Source: Lepidostoma basale
Taxonomy: Eukaryota; Arthropoda; Insecta; Trichoptera; Lepidostomatidae
NCBI GenBank assembly: GCA_022606425.2
Contig: JAHDVF020000590.1
Location: 496,001 to 560,000 of the forward strand
Reading direction: 5' to 3'
DNA length: 64,000 nt
Shown here: one piece after another, positions 32,891-42,965 of the stretch
Layout of the letters: every line of letters starts with the position of its first letter
Numbering within the stretch: the stretch's first letter is position 1
The notes under the pieces: generated by a model
The model's input: only the letters and a program-made list of their open reading frames with translations
The model's database searches: none
What the model was told of the DNA's origin: nothing
Translations under genes and position numbers: made by a program

Positions 32891-33980
32891 AACATATTAT
32901 TCTTTTTAACAGATTTTATTTTAATGAACATTTTTTTTTAAGTGTTTAATATAACAAACATAAAATTCATTTATTGCGACAAAATACAATGTTGTTGAAT
33001 TTTAGTCGAATGTCAATGTTATTATGGTTAAACCTTTATTAAACATCCCAACATTTTTTTGTTCATCTATTTCTTAAATAACATATGAGTAAACTCACAA
33101 TAATCTAGTAATAGTCCTGTTTTCTCTAATAAGGTGCATGTAATTTTTTTTCTTCTTATATCTCTTCTTTGAGACATATTAATATTTCCATAAAGTCATT
33201 ACCCGGCAAAAAAATTTCAATAATATAATTATTGACTGAAGTTACTGGTGTACTCGTAGGATGACTTCGCCGGTTGCAGTCGTATTGCATTGCAACATCG
33301 CTAGCAAAACAGAACAGCCGCTATGGACGGAAAATAATATGCTAAAACCATGTGCTCTATTAGACTCGAGACTATATCGAGTACTTAGCCAATTGTCAGC
33401 GTCTCGTGAGTATCTTATTATATATTAGAAAACCTGTTTGTTATCCGCGATCATTCTACAATATGATTTGTCTCGAATTGTTCTTATCTGATGTTAAACT
33501 ATTAAATTATTCATTGGAAACGCGACGTGACGTGTGGCAACTGGCAACGAGTGGAACTAACATCTACATAACACAGACAACGCAAACTCACTTCTCTCAA
33601 GTTCAACAACATATTATAACATTCATAACTATCAATTGTATTTGATTTTCTTGAACACCAATCATTCTTAGCATTAAGAGAGTATACGAGTATACATACG
33701 AGTATATGTAGAGGTCCATACCTGTAAGGAAGCGGGAACAAAAACGATTATAGCAGGTGATTATGAATAATGTTCGACGTTTTTTTAGTCTAATAAGTAA
33801 TGAGATCGCTAATGTCAGATGCAGTACACACATCTGTAGATAATATATAATAATACAGTATTAAATTGCCCTACATATTATTTTTTTCACTAATACGGCG
33901 ATATACTCGTATCACATGCAAAAAAATCATGTTTCATCATGAAAACAAAAACAAAAAATTGATACAAAATTTAATTATTA
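32891..33980. other. No recognised gene; cluster of TACTCGTA words
   Basis: Repeat-poor sequence with several motif-free frames of 71-79 codons. TACTCGTA or its complement occurs at 33251, 33685, 33697 and 33904, the densest cluster in the window. Confidence 0.3.
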
Positions 33981-33984
33981 TATA

Positions 33985-34085
33985 TTTAGTGTGCTTCCAC
34001 TTGTGTTTATGTTCGACCGGTTTCGGCAGCTTGCTGCCATTATCTGGTGTGACACCAGAAGATAGCACACTAAATACATAATAAT
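33985..34085 (-). ncRNA. Hammerhead-like element arm
   Basis: Minus strand: CAGAUAA (34046 to 34040), extra U, a perfect six-pair helix II GGCAGC-AA-GCUGCC, GAAAC (34024 to 34020), CG, GUC (34017 to 34015). Helix II, GAAAC and the GUC triplet are ideal. The CUGANGA box has two changes (U4 to A, G8 to A). The TTTAGTGTGC word at the left is inverted at the right (AGCACACTAAA), giving a weak foldback. Confidence 0.5.
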
Positions 34086-34170
34086 AAAGAAATTTTGTTT
34101 ACATTTTTTATTTTCATTATTTTAAAATGAACTTCTCCCAAGATATTTCAATTAAAAACATTAATTATTC
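34086..34170. other. Short spacer
   Basis: Nothing recognised. Confidence 0.2.
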
Positions 34171-34171
34171 A

Positions 34172-34565
34172 TATTTCATCGTCAGCCTGTCTCCATCTTC
34201 TGCTAGACGTAAGCCTCTCCACCCCCACCCCATCTGTCTCTTCTCTTGACATCCAGGCCCTTCCCGCTGTCTGCACAATATAACCGCTCCATGCGGTGGG
34301 CCCTCTTCCGACACTTCTACGATCCACCTTAGCCTCCATTCAGTAAGTTTCTGCCATCATCTTTTTTCATCTTCCATCATCCCGTCGGCACACATGTCCA
34401 GCCCTTTGTCACTTCATCCTCGCAATGCCGATATTGGCGACACTGGTTCGTCTTCTAATCTTCACGTTAGATGTACAGTCTCTAAGTGAGATACATAAAA
34501 TGGATCTCTCTTTGGCCCGTTGTGCAACTTAAATTTTATTAATTATTTCTCTAATCAACATCTAT
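34172..34565 (-). mobile_element. Family D LINE C-terminal remnant, strongly decayed
   Basis: Minus-strand similarity to 30535-30964: CTTCTGCTAGACGTAAGCCT corresponds to the GEAY..QQW end, GTCCAGCCCTTTGTCACTTC to the LKWRWAGH region, and CTCTCTTTGGCCCGTTGTGC to AQRAMER. Many indels; no frame. Confidence 0.6.
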
Positions 34566-34862
34566 GTCTCGCATCCATCATCACATCAAGAAGATGTTGC
34601 CCAGCCTTCCGAATGCAGACCAACCGAGCTGAAAGCGAAATCATATATAGGTGTAGTTAAAAATACGAATACTGCCTAGTTAAATGTATCGGCTTTAAAA
34701 TTAATTAAATCATGATCGTTGCTGGCATCATTGATTTACCGTTCTTGAAAATCATGAATGATATAATGTTTTATATTTTTTTCGTTTTTTAGCCTGACTC
34801 TACATTTATATATAAAACAATATGTGCCTATTGAAGTATATAAGGTTGCCAAGAATTCCTTA
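34566..34862. other. Short spacer
   Basis: Nothing recognised. Confidence 0.2.
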
Positions 34863-34865
34863 ATT

Positions 34866-35195
34866 GTCTTCTTCTTCTTCTTCTTTTAGACCGTTGGTCT
34901 GTTCCTGTAATCAGGCTGGCCTCTCTTGGGAGGTGGACTCCCAGTTATCCCTCCATCTTTTTGGTGGCCTTCCGGGAGGACGGTAGCCGGCAAGAATCTG
35001 ATGCGTCACAGCGTGTGGGATTCTGGTGGGGTCCATCGTCTGCACGTGCGCATTCGAGTATCTTCTGCGTTGTCTGCCCATCTCACGACATCTTCCACCT
35101 GGCAGATTTCGCGGATACCCTTTTCCTCACCCTATCTCGAAGAGTCTTTCCTTCTATCATCCTCAGCGTCCGCATCTTAATTTTAGTATTTTCAT
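34866..35195 (-). mobile_element. Family E LINE C-terminus with (GAA)n tail
   Basis: Minus strand starts MRTLRMIEGKTLRDRVRK, RKMS-type decayed block, then the RRPxxPPKRWRE-equivalent and a (GAA)n tail (plus-strand CTTCTTCTTC at 34868-34886). The same family appears at 54110-54480, 55305-55500, 55995-56190 and 59970-60087. One or two frameshifts. The overlapping plus-strand frames are shadows. Confidence 0.75.
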
Positions 35196-35580
35196 TATTT
35201 CTCGATTGACTAAAAAAACATCGTTTTAATTAAAATATATGTTTGCCTTCAGAAATCAAATATATAATTAGGATACCTCTCAAAATGCAGATAATCTCTG
35301 ACACATATAAAAAAGTTGGTAATTTTATTTTACATGTTTCAGTTATATACATTTTCATATTTTTCTCTCTTAATACTAATTATACTTCGCTATCTTTGCA
35401 TCTGACAAATTATTAATACTCTTCGTGACCAATCCATTTCAAAATAGGTATTGCATAATACTCTTCATAATGTATTCTCACTCGTATAATATTATATTTC
35501 ATTCGGGTAGTATAAGAGTATGAAACGCATTATTTACTCATCGATACAACGTAAAAGGTAAAACATATTTCGAATGTAAA
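35196..35580. other. No recognised feature
   Basis: A+T-rich; nothing recognised. Confidence 0.3.
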
Positions 35581-35584
35581 TTGA

Positions 35585-35845
35585 GATTGCTAAGGAGAAT
35601 GCGAAGAAAACCTGCACATTAATATGACAAATACCGAACGAAGAAGTAAGAAAGAATATAAGGTGGTCGAATGCCTCATGTAAGGTATATAATAGTAAGA
35701 AAGAATATAAGGTGGTTGAATGAACTAAATTTATCAATTACAAAAGGCACCCAGGCTTGGTGATGTCACGGTGATAGAATCGGGGCGGGAGTTATATTAC
35801 GAGAGTAGTCCACATACCCCTCCGATGGTTAGCCAGTAAGGTATA
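35585..35845 (+). mobile_element. Family A LINE remnant, strongly decayed
   Basis: GCTAAGGAGAATGCGAAGAA (LRRM), ACCGAACGAAGAAGTAAGAA (NEEVRKE), ATCAATTACAAAAGGCA (INQLLKG) and CCCCTCCGATGGTTAGCCAG (3' end) occur in family A order with internal deletions. A 30-bp word (GTAAGAAAGAATATAAGGTG plus) is duplicated at 35646 and 35695. Confidence 0.6.
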
Positions 35846-35849
35846 AAGG

Positions 35850-35895
35850 AATATTGTTCCAGAATGATGGACCAGCTACTGCAAAGGCTCAAACC
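35850..35895 (-). mobile_element. Short family B LINE fragment
   Basis: TTCCAGAATGATGGACCAGC, TACTGCAAAGGCTC parallels TTCCAGGCGGACGGACCTGC, CACTGCGAAGGC of the copy at 45640-46203 (FGDRAFAVAGPSAWN region on the minus strand). Confidence 0.55.
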
Positions 35896-36373
35896 CTGAA
35901 TTTTGAATAATACTCATTAACTTCTTCTACACAAGCACCTGCAAATATAATCACATTTTCGAGTTTGACTAGTTGTTTCCCCAGCAGTTACCAGCTACAA
36001 ACTAGTAACAAAACAATAGAAATGGCGGCTAGTTAATTAGCCACTTGGAGTCGTATGCGAATTTGAGAATAGCTCCCCGAACCGCTCCCGAGTCCCGCCG
36101 CGTATCGCGATTCGGAGGTAATGGTATAGGAATAGCGCAATAACCGTTACACCGACGGCAGTAAGCGCGGCCCGGCCGGAGACAATTGCCTGGAAACTCT
36201 CCTCGGTTCACCTGGAGAGTTCCTCCAGCTCCTCGGATATTGACAATCGGAACGGCGGGATATAAACATTTACTTTTTGAACTAAATACATGTAAAAAGC
36301 AAATAAAAATTCATATTGTTTGATTTTAGAATAGATATATTTTTATCACGAAGAATTTTTGGACAAAAGTAAA
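35896..36373. promoter_or_regulatory. Repeat-free stretch with G+C-rich core at 36040-36240
   Basis: No repeat family recognised. The core holds CpG-rich words on both sides of TAATGGTATAGGAATAGC. A 60-codon minus frame there has no domain. Regulatory function is inference. Confidence 0.25.
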
Positions 36374-36604
36374 ATTTAAAGTTAGAAATAAACACTTTTA
36401 AAAACTTTGTATAAAACCACTTTATTTTGAGTCAGGAGAGCCAACTGGTTTCACTCTGTACCGAGCTTCGTCAGAGCTATACACAAACAGTTGTGTATAG
36501 CCCTGACGAAGCTCGTTACAGAGTGAAATCGGTTGGCGCTCCTGACTCAAAATAAAGTGGTTTTATACAACGTTTTTAAAAGTGTTTAATTCTAATTTTA
36601 AATA
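36374..36604. mobile_element. CUGACGA-type foldback element with two hammerhead cores
   Basis: Near-perfect 231-bp palindrome centred at about 36489. Plus strand: CUGACGA (36503-36509), extra A, GCUC (36511-36514)/GAGU (36521-36524) helix II, GAAA (36525-36528), then UCGGUU as a minimal helix III with U-G and A-U pairs. Minus strand: CUGACGA (36474 to 36468), helix II, GAAAC (36452 to 36448), CA, GUU, and an AGCU/GGCU helix I of four pairs. Outer arms carry AAAGTGGTTTTATAC and complement. No coding capacity. Confidence 0.8.
36443..36480 (-). ncRNA. Predicted hammerhead ribozyme core, minus strand
   Basis: All invariant bases are present: CUGACGA, GAAA, and a GUU cleavage triplet, with helix I (AGCU/GGCU) and helix II (GCUC/GAGU) drawable. 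It carries one extra A between the CUGANGA box and helix II. A hammerhead with an extra base at that point is known from a viroid (chrysanthemum chlorotic mottle viroid). Self-cleavage would require antisense transcription of the element and escape from pairing with the opposite arm. Confidence 0.6.
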
Positions 36605-36782
36605 TGTCAAACCACCAAGTAATAGCTTCTTTCCAAAGTTTAAATTAAAATTCTTCCAAATGATACATTATCTATGATCCAGTGAATGCGTTTTATCTGA
36701 TACATCCTAATATCATTCGATGGGCATAGCTGAGACATATTATCTATAAATTATTAGAATAAATACATTATGACAAAAATCG
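36605..36782. other. Short spacer
   Basis: Nothing recognised. Confidence 0.2.
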
Positions 36783-36784
36783 AC

Positions 36785-36900
36785 ATATTGGCTTGTGCCA
36801 CAACCAGTAAATAATATTTCCATCAGACGTGAGAGGAATATTTCTGTAAGCCAGAAGATCCAAGTCCGTATCCACAACTCTAAAGACATAAAATACAGAA
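36785..36900 (+). repeat. Unnamed interspersed repeat, copy 1
   Basis: Shares ordered words with 52685-52800: CACAACCA, AATATTTCCATCAGACGTGA, GAGGAATA, CTGTAAGCCAGAAGATCCA. Two copies about 16 kb apart, both plus strand, suggest a dispersed repeat. No coding or Pol III signal that I can defend. Confidence 0.55.
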
Positions 36901-37030
36901 TAGAAATGAACAGAGTTTTTCATAAAAAAATATTTGAACATGTTTAATCTAATAATAAAAATATTTTTAATTTAGGAAAGTCATTGTCTTGATTAGAGAG
37001 AATACGCGAATGAAAACCTGCAGCGATATG
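36901..37030. other. Short spacer
   Basis: Nothing recognised. Confidence 0.2.
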
Positions 37031-37500
37031 AACGAACGCGATATCAGCACACAACAGCGGAGGCAGCCCGAATTTGGAAAGATAAAAAATATATAAAAAC
37101 AGAGAATATGTATCCTTCGGCAGTGGAATGAAACAACGGCGCGGGCGGAGGAAATCTCATATTCGCGGGCTTATCTGCGTATTTTGATAAAAATAAATTT
37201 CCTCCCTGATCCAGCCGGCGAAACGTTCTTCACAAAAAGTTATTTATGTCAGCGCGCTCCTGAATCTTTAACAATTTCATCAAATTTACGCACCAAAATC
37301 CTAAATCTATTATTCCACTTTGCATATTATCTAGGATAGGGGTCTGACCTCCATTCATCCTGCCGGAGAGAAAGGTGTAATGTGGGCCGCGATATAAAAG
37401 GTGAAACAGGAGAATAAACCGGGGCCCGCGGTCCCTCCGGGGGTCTCAATGGGCCCTCCCGCGACCTGAATTATGCAACATTTTGAAATATGCACAAAGC
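37031..37500. promoter_or_regulatory. Repeat-free, G+C-richer block
   Basis: No match to any repeat in the window and balanced composition (for example GGGCTTATCTGCG at about 37169 and GGGGCCCGCGGTCCCTCCGG at about 37422). No open frame over 60 codons. It looks like conserved-type non-coding DNA or an enhancer, but only cross-species alignment can say. Confidence 0.25.
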
Positions 37501-39050
37501 TTAGAGTTCAAAAGCCGGGCATGGACAGCGAAAAGCTTTTTGTACTGACGGAGAATGCTGACGTTAATGAAGCAAGTTTTTAACTTTGATAATTTGACTT
37601 CTTATCAAAGCTAATACGTACATGCCCGCGTAAAGGCAGGTTCGTAGTAGGTTTCCCTTATGACTACGACTACCTGGCTGCGCTTCTGCGGTTAAAAGCG
37701 TTTTTCTTTTTTTTTCATTTATTATGGAAACATTTAGATATTAAATATAATCTACAGCTTTTACTCGCTAGAGAGGATAAGCGTGCACAACGGAGAGATG
37801 CAAAGTGCACGCCAAAAGAAGTTCACGGACATTTCACGGACCCACACATGTGATCAGTCACACATAAGCAATTGATATCAGGGCACGTTAAAATTGATAA
37901 TTATTGAACAATTGAATCGTACGTACTTACGTATCGGTCAAAATCATTTCACACCGTATACTGTTAAATATTATTGTAAGATTAGTAACTAGAAATTTCG
38001 ATATGATTTAATTCTTGCCAAAAATTAAATAATCTTTCTCTTCACAGCGGCAGGTATTGAGATGGATCTTTTTGTTTGGCAGCCACAACATTCAAGTGTT
38101 AGAGAACACGGAGCGGTATGTTCCTATCGATTCAAGAATCTAGGCGGTCGCAATAATTATTTTCGGATTATATCAAATTTATTCGGGCACCACTTGTTGT
38201 GTGTATAACATCGCAATTGATTTTTTTCCAGTGTTTTGTTTTACGCTTGGAATTTCCGGAAAATTGTAAGATATATTTTACCATCATAAAAAAGAAATAT
38301 AGCTAAATTGAATGCGGAAACCAGGTGTTTGTAATTTGAATTGTTAACCATTAGAGTAAAAAAACCTTTGTATCTGCTACGAACCGTTCAATAATTTCGG
38401 AACAATAAAATGGTGAATGCCTACCACTTCTCAAATCGGGGAGCAAATTAGTAGAATTGCTTATGATGTTGGCATAATTATGTTTGTTATTTAAAAAAAA
38501 ATAACATTCACTCTGGGTGGAGGCAAAGGATAGACTATAAAGATCTTCGATTCTAGTTTTATATTCTTAACACGAATGACATACTCGTACATGCTTGTCT
38601 TAGTTCCGAAAGGAAAATAAATATCCATAAATTTATCGATTTGTTGTTTGCTACATTTTCCGCGGAATTCAGAAATTTCAACTTCCGTTTTTTATACTTA
38701 CTTTAAAATTACCCTAGGTCGGAAAGTTTTACGTTTTAATTCCTAATAGAATATATTACATCAACCCTATTATACTGGTTTCTCCTTGTGTTTAAATGTG
38801 TAATATTTGAAACTCAATAAATAATATTCTAAAAATATATATCTTTTTATTTATGAACTGCTCAAAACAATTCGGTTAGCTTTTATTAATTGTATATACA
38901 GCACGTAAATTACAAATGCATTTAATTTTAAAAATCTTTTATTTAATTGTTTTAATAAGAGAATGTGGAATTCTTTGTACGTCATATTAAAATGATTAAT
39001 TTGAGTTAAATGAGTCGGATAAGTATACCGAATATTGAGTTTTTACTATC
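37501..39050. other. Repeat-poor sequence, no gene
   Basis: No gene, RNA or repeat recognised. TACTCGTA at 38582-38589. Confidence 0.3.
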
Positions 39051-39400
39051 GTAGGTGTAATTCGGTCCTATTAAAGCGCGTATAAATAATACCCATGCGT
39101 GAGTCTGCGGGGAATACGCGAGAGGGGCCGCGCGATGGATGGAGATTTATCTCCCTCTTAATCAATGATTATCCTTTTCGGCTCATTCCGAAACTCGTTT
39201 CGTTCGGTCAAATTCGTTTTATTTATTGGATTTCATCAGGAAGAAAGTAAACTTCACCAAAAGACAGGCCATAAACCTGATTTTCTAAAAAGGTTTTCTT
39301 TGGAAACCTATAAAATGGTAATGTTTCCGTAGAAATAAACATTGACGGTCAAATCTCTCATTCGATCTATTGTCGGCAGCCCGCGAGTCAGTCACAATTA
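39051..39400. promoter_or_regulatory. Repeat-free block with homeodomain-like sites
   Basis: Contains CCTCTTAATCAATGATTATC (about 39152-39171), in which ATCAATGATTAT resembles a composite TGAT/ATNNAT homeodomain-PBC site, inside a G+C-richer unique segment with GGGGCCGCGCG (about 39125). Function inferred only from motif appearance. Confidence 0.2.
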
Positions 39401-39605
39401 TATAATGTAAAACTAACTATTCAATTTCTATTTTTGTCAACAATAAATCTAGTTTTACGAAGTATATAATTTATCCATTCGTCGCATTAATTCTTAAGTA
39501 TATAGTTTTATAATTTAATAAACATTTTGATAAACGTAACAAAAAAACGTGGGGTATAATTACATTTTGAATGTACCACCAATACATTTTCATTTTGAAT
39601 ATACT
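39401..39605. other. Short spacer
   Basis: A+T-rich; nothing recognised. Confidence 0.2.
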
Positions 39606-39613
39606 TGCAATAA

Positions 39614-39966
39614 TGAGTGTCGAATGAAAATATAAGTAGTGAATGCAGTGCGAATGAAAGTGTTATGAGAAAAACATTGAAAGGATTACTAAGATGGTTT
39701 GAACACACGGAAAGAATGAACGGTAAAGAAAGTGTATGTTAATGATGTAAACGGAACTAGAAATAGAGTAAGATATAGGAAAACGTGACACAATAAAAAA
39801 ATCAAATACTTAATGTCGATCACATGAGTCGGAGAAATCGACGCGCGTGCATGACAAGATATATGAATGTTGAAGAAGCGAGGGAGTGTGTCAGGAAAGA
39901 ACAGTGTGGCAATCTTTCTTTTCCTGCCTACCCTTTCGGAGAGACGGCGATATGGTTAGTTAAATG
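39614..39966 (+). mobile_element. Family A LINE 3' fragment
   Basis: GAGTGTCGAATGAAAATATA (RVSNENI), then WFEHTERMN, a frameshift in the VKKVYVNDVN region, SRRNRRACMTRYMNVEEARE, CVRKEQCG and AYPFGET, ending ATGGTTAGTTAA. The reading frame is broken. Tail reduced to one TTAG. Confidence 0.85.
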
Positions 39967-40650
39967 TGTTAAAGATCTGTATCTATATATCATCAAGCTG
40001 TACTTTAGATATGCCAAAAATCGCACTCATATATTATAAACAATTCAATAAAATAATGAACAAATAAGCTGCTAAAAGTACGAACTATTCAACATTATTT
40101 TAGCAACGACTCTTAATATACAAATTGGCTCTAAATTAAATCTCTGTTCATTTAAAGCAATCAAAATTGGAAACACGACGCATTTTGTAATAATTGCTTA
40201 TTTAAATGATGTTCCTAGTTAAACTTTGTTGGTTGTCGATAACATGAATTAAAAAGTGTAAAATAAATAATCTTTTTGTGTGTGGAATTAGAACAAAACG
40301 ATTTATCATTATACGGATACCTTAAACCTTTAAGTATTCCATGGCATGTTACCGTATAAAATGTAAAGGATATATTTTGGTGTGTTTTTTTCTGCCAGTG
40401 GGTAACTTTGAAACTCCTTTGGAATCAGCTGTCGGGTTTATAATGACTCCAACCCTCAAAGTGCCAAGCACAACAAAACTAACCCAAAAATATTAATACT
40501 ATACACGAAGAAAATCTAAATACCAGCTATCAAATGTACCATCATGGAGTGCCTCCTAGAGGGCAGGGGAGAGAGAGGCGGTTGCTGATACAAGAATTAA
40601 TTTTATTTAGCCATTCCATGACTTTGTTTTAATGTTGAAGTGCAGTAAAT
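39967..40650. other. No recognised feature
   Basis: A+T-rich; nothing recognised. Confidence 0.3.
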
Positions 40651-40654
40651 TTAG

Positions 40655-40800
40655 TTATTGTTTCTTGAACGATGATTTAAAACTCCATATAAAATAATTA
40701 ATACCAATAAAAACGTCTGTTTTCTAGATGCTTTATTAAAGTTTATAGGAATGTCGTGTTTCGCCTTTCTAAGACATCATCAAATGTGACAGACGTTTTA
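40655..40800 (-). mobile_element. UUGAUAA-type element, left half only
   Basis: ATTGTTTCTTGAACGATGAT, AAACTCCATATAAAATAATT, CGTCTGTTTTCTAGATGC, then GTGTTTCGCC and a CATCATCAAATG end. Minus-strand core here is UUGAUGA, so G8 is retained with U3. There is no right arm. Confidence 0.65.
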
Positions 40801-41210
40801 AATAATATTTCCATCGTCTATTTATTCCTTATATCCAAAAATACCAATCATATATTTTAGTAAGATGTCCTAATTAGAATTTATTGTATTTTGGTCATAT
40901 TCATATTTTCATATTAATAAGTGTCGACTTTAAGAATTCCATTAAATACTACCGCCTTCATTCACTTTGGTGTTAGTGTTGACTCTGAAATGCTTTTGAT
41001 ATATATAAAAAGGCAAATTCATTAAAAAGCGTAATATTATAATAAATTATATGTATGTATGTACAAAGCTATTATGGAATTTTTAATGAATCCATTATTT
41101 AAAAGGTACAGTTTTCAACCCTTTAAATGTGATAACATAATAGTAAAGTGAAAACGTTTCATCGAATTTCGTTTGTTTCGATATTCTCGAACCTTTGGGA
41201 ATAGAGGTAG
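40801..41210. other. No recognised feature
   Basis: A+T-rich; nothing recognised. Confidence 0.3.
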
Positions 41211-41880
41211 TTAAAATTCATTAGGTTATAATACCCTATCGGGCGCAAGGGCCGGCCACCGGCGGGTTGGAGCCTCATAGGTGTGTTCAAATTGCCTACA
41301 GAAGTGGCGTATCTTTACGGTGTTTGGTGAGGAAGATAACGAAATCATCGCCATACAGGCCCCGTCTAGCTGGCTCGGGGTACAATTTATGGGATTCATT
41401 TTACGCCACGTCATTCGGGTATTTTTTTTACAGCCATCATCCCGGAGTCCTACCTGGTGAGCCCTCGCATCTCCAACTCTGCCGGGAAACTTCCTTTTTA
41501 TTTCTCGGCAAATAAGACAGTTTCTCTCTCAAAGTTTCTGACAGCTTAGGGGCCATTCCCAATTGAATTCACTCGCTCTTTCAGTCAAATTCAGACAGTC
41601 TACACGTCTCCGCGCGGAATGTTTTTGATATTATTTGTCTCTATCCAATTTAGCGTTCGAATTTCGCCGCTTAAAACACGTAATTTCCTAACCTTTTGGG
41701 ATGGAAACCAATTTACGCAGAGCCCGTTCGTCTCCTTTTTATACGAGAAGATAAGGCATTATGTTCGAGGCTGTGGAGTCTTCTTTGTGCGAGAATGTTT
41801 GTTTTTATTTAACCTCCTACGGAAGGTTAAGAGGTGCACAATTAATATGCACGCATTACACTAATCACCCAGAACGGAAC
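41211..41880. promoter_or_regulatory. Long repeat-free, balanced-composition block
   Basis: About 670 bp with no repeat similarity. Motif-free open frames of 62-82 codons occur on both strands, as expected for less A+T-rich DNA. It includes GGGCCGGCCACCGGCGGG (about 41249) and AATTTATGGGATTCATTTTA (about 41384). A conserved enhancer or an unrecognised exon is possible; I see no splice-framed coding signal. Confidence 0.25.
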
Positions 41881-42276
41881 CATTATCGGCGTATGTAAAT
41901 ATGTGGCTATTATAATAAAACTCGCTATGGAACTTTCTAAAGAATGCATGTGGGCAGTGGCGGATGAAGAAGCTCCGTGTTCTATTAGAAGTCGTCCTTG
42001 GTTCCACGAGAGAGAAGCGAATCGCTCTTCGTATTTCTCGCCTGAGTCATGCGACTCTAAACCAAAATTACTCTGAATCATAGCAACATTTCTTTAATTG
42101 TTTCCTCATCTTACTTTCTTGCTATAGATTACGAATAAAACTCAATTCAACGCATTTATGTAAGTATAAATTACGGAATACAGTGGTGTATTTGCAAATT
42201 TTTCCAATGTTTATAATTTCTAGTTTTCAAAGAAGAAATTGATTGTTTTTGTGTAGAAAAAAGGGCAAAATCAAAA
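41881..42276. other. No recognised feature
   Basis: Nothing recognised. Confidence 0.2.
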
Positions 42277-42285
42277 TGCCTTGGT

Positions 42286-42560
42286 AACTAACCAACTAAC
42301 CATGATGCCGTCTCCCCGAAGGGGTAGGCAGAAAGAATGGACTGCCACACTTTTCTTTCCTGACATATTTCTCTCGTTTCCTCAACATTCATACATCGTG
42401 TCATGCACACGCGTCGATTTCTCTGACTCCTCACATGGCCGACATTTAATATTTGATTTATTTGATCGTGCCACGTTTTCCTCGGACTTCCTCTATTTCT
42501 AGTTCCATTTACATCGTTAACATATAATTTTTATTACCATTCTTTCTTGGTTATTATTTT
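42286..42560 (-). mobile_element. Family A LINE insertion with target-site duplication
   Basis: Minus-strand 3' fragment: AACTAACCAACTAACC tail complement, SAYPSGE, then GH.RSRRNRRACM, WHDQIN and the NDVNGTRN region, ending in TACCATTCTTTC. TGCCTTGGT flanks it at 42277-42285 and 42561-42569, a 9-bp target-site duplication that marks the insertion limits. A TTGGTTATTAT word inside the right end is partly duplicated. 5'-truncated. Confidence 0.85.
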
Positions 42561-42569
42561 TGCCTTGGT

Positions 42570-42670
42570 TATTATCTATATTAATTATATGAATAAACGC
42601 TAATAGCTTTAATAAAAATTAAGGTTAAAATATTTGATATCATACTTAACATATTGAAATAAGTGATGTG
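42570..42670. other. Short spacer
   Basis: A+T-rich; nothing recognised. Confidence 0.2.
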
Positions 42671-42674
42671 CTAA

Positions 42675-42965
42675 TTTATTGTTTCTTGAATATTGATATA
42701 AAACTCCATTATAATATATGTATATCATTTATACTAATGAAAACGTACGTTTTATTGTAATTTTTGGGAATGACATATTCTGCTTTCTAAGGCATAAACG
42801 AACAAGAGGCTTTATTATATTTTATGGGAATGACATGTGTCGCCTTTCTAAGGCACTATCAAAATGTGAACATGTGATAATGCATTAGGGAGGCGAAACA
42901 TGTAAATTCTATAAATTACAATAAAACTTCTAGAAAACAGACGTTTCAATTTGTAATAATTGCTG
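42675..42965. mobile_element. UUGAUAA-type foldback element, with partly duplicated left arm
   Basis: Left: ATTGTTTCTTGAATATTGAT, AAACTCC, GAAAACGTACG, then the GGGAATGACAT segment occurs twice (about 42767 and 42817), so the left arm has an internal duplication. Right: GUGAUAA-GCAUU..GAGGC, GAAAC, AU, GUA, then TTCTAGAAAACAGACG. The cleavage triplet GUA is a permitted variant. Confidence 0.65.

Noticed and set aside
34926..35229. Three overlapping plus-strand frames of 67-84 codons
   Set aside because: Shadows of the minus-strand family E LINE tail.
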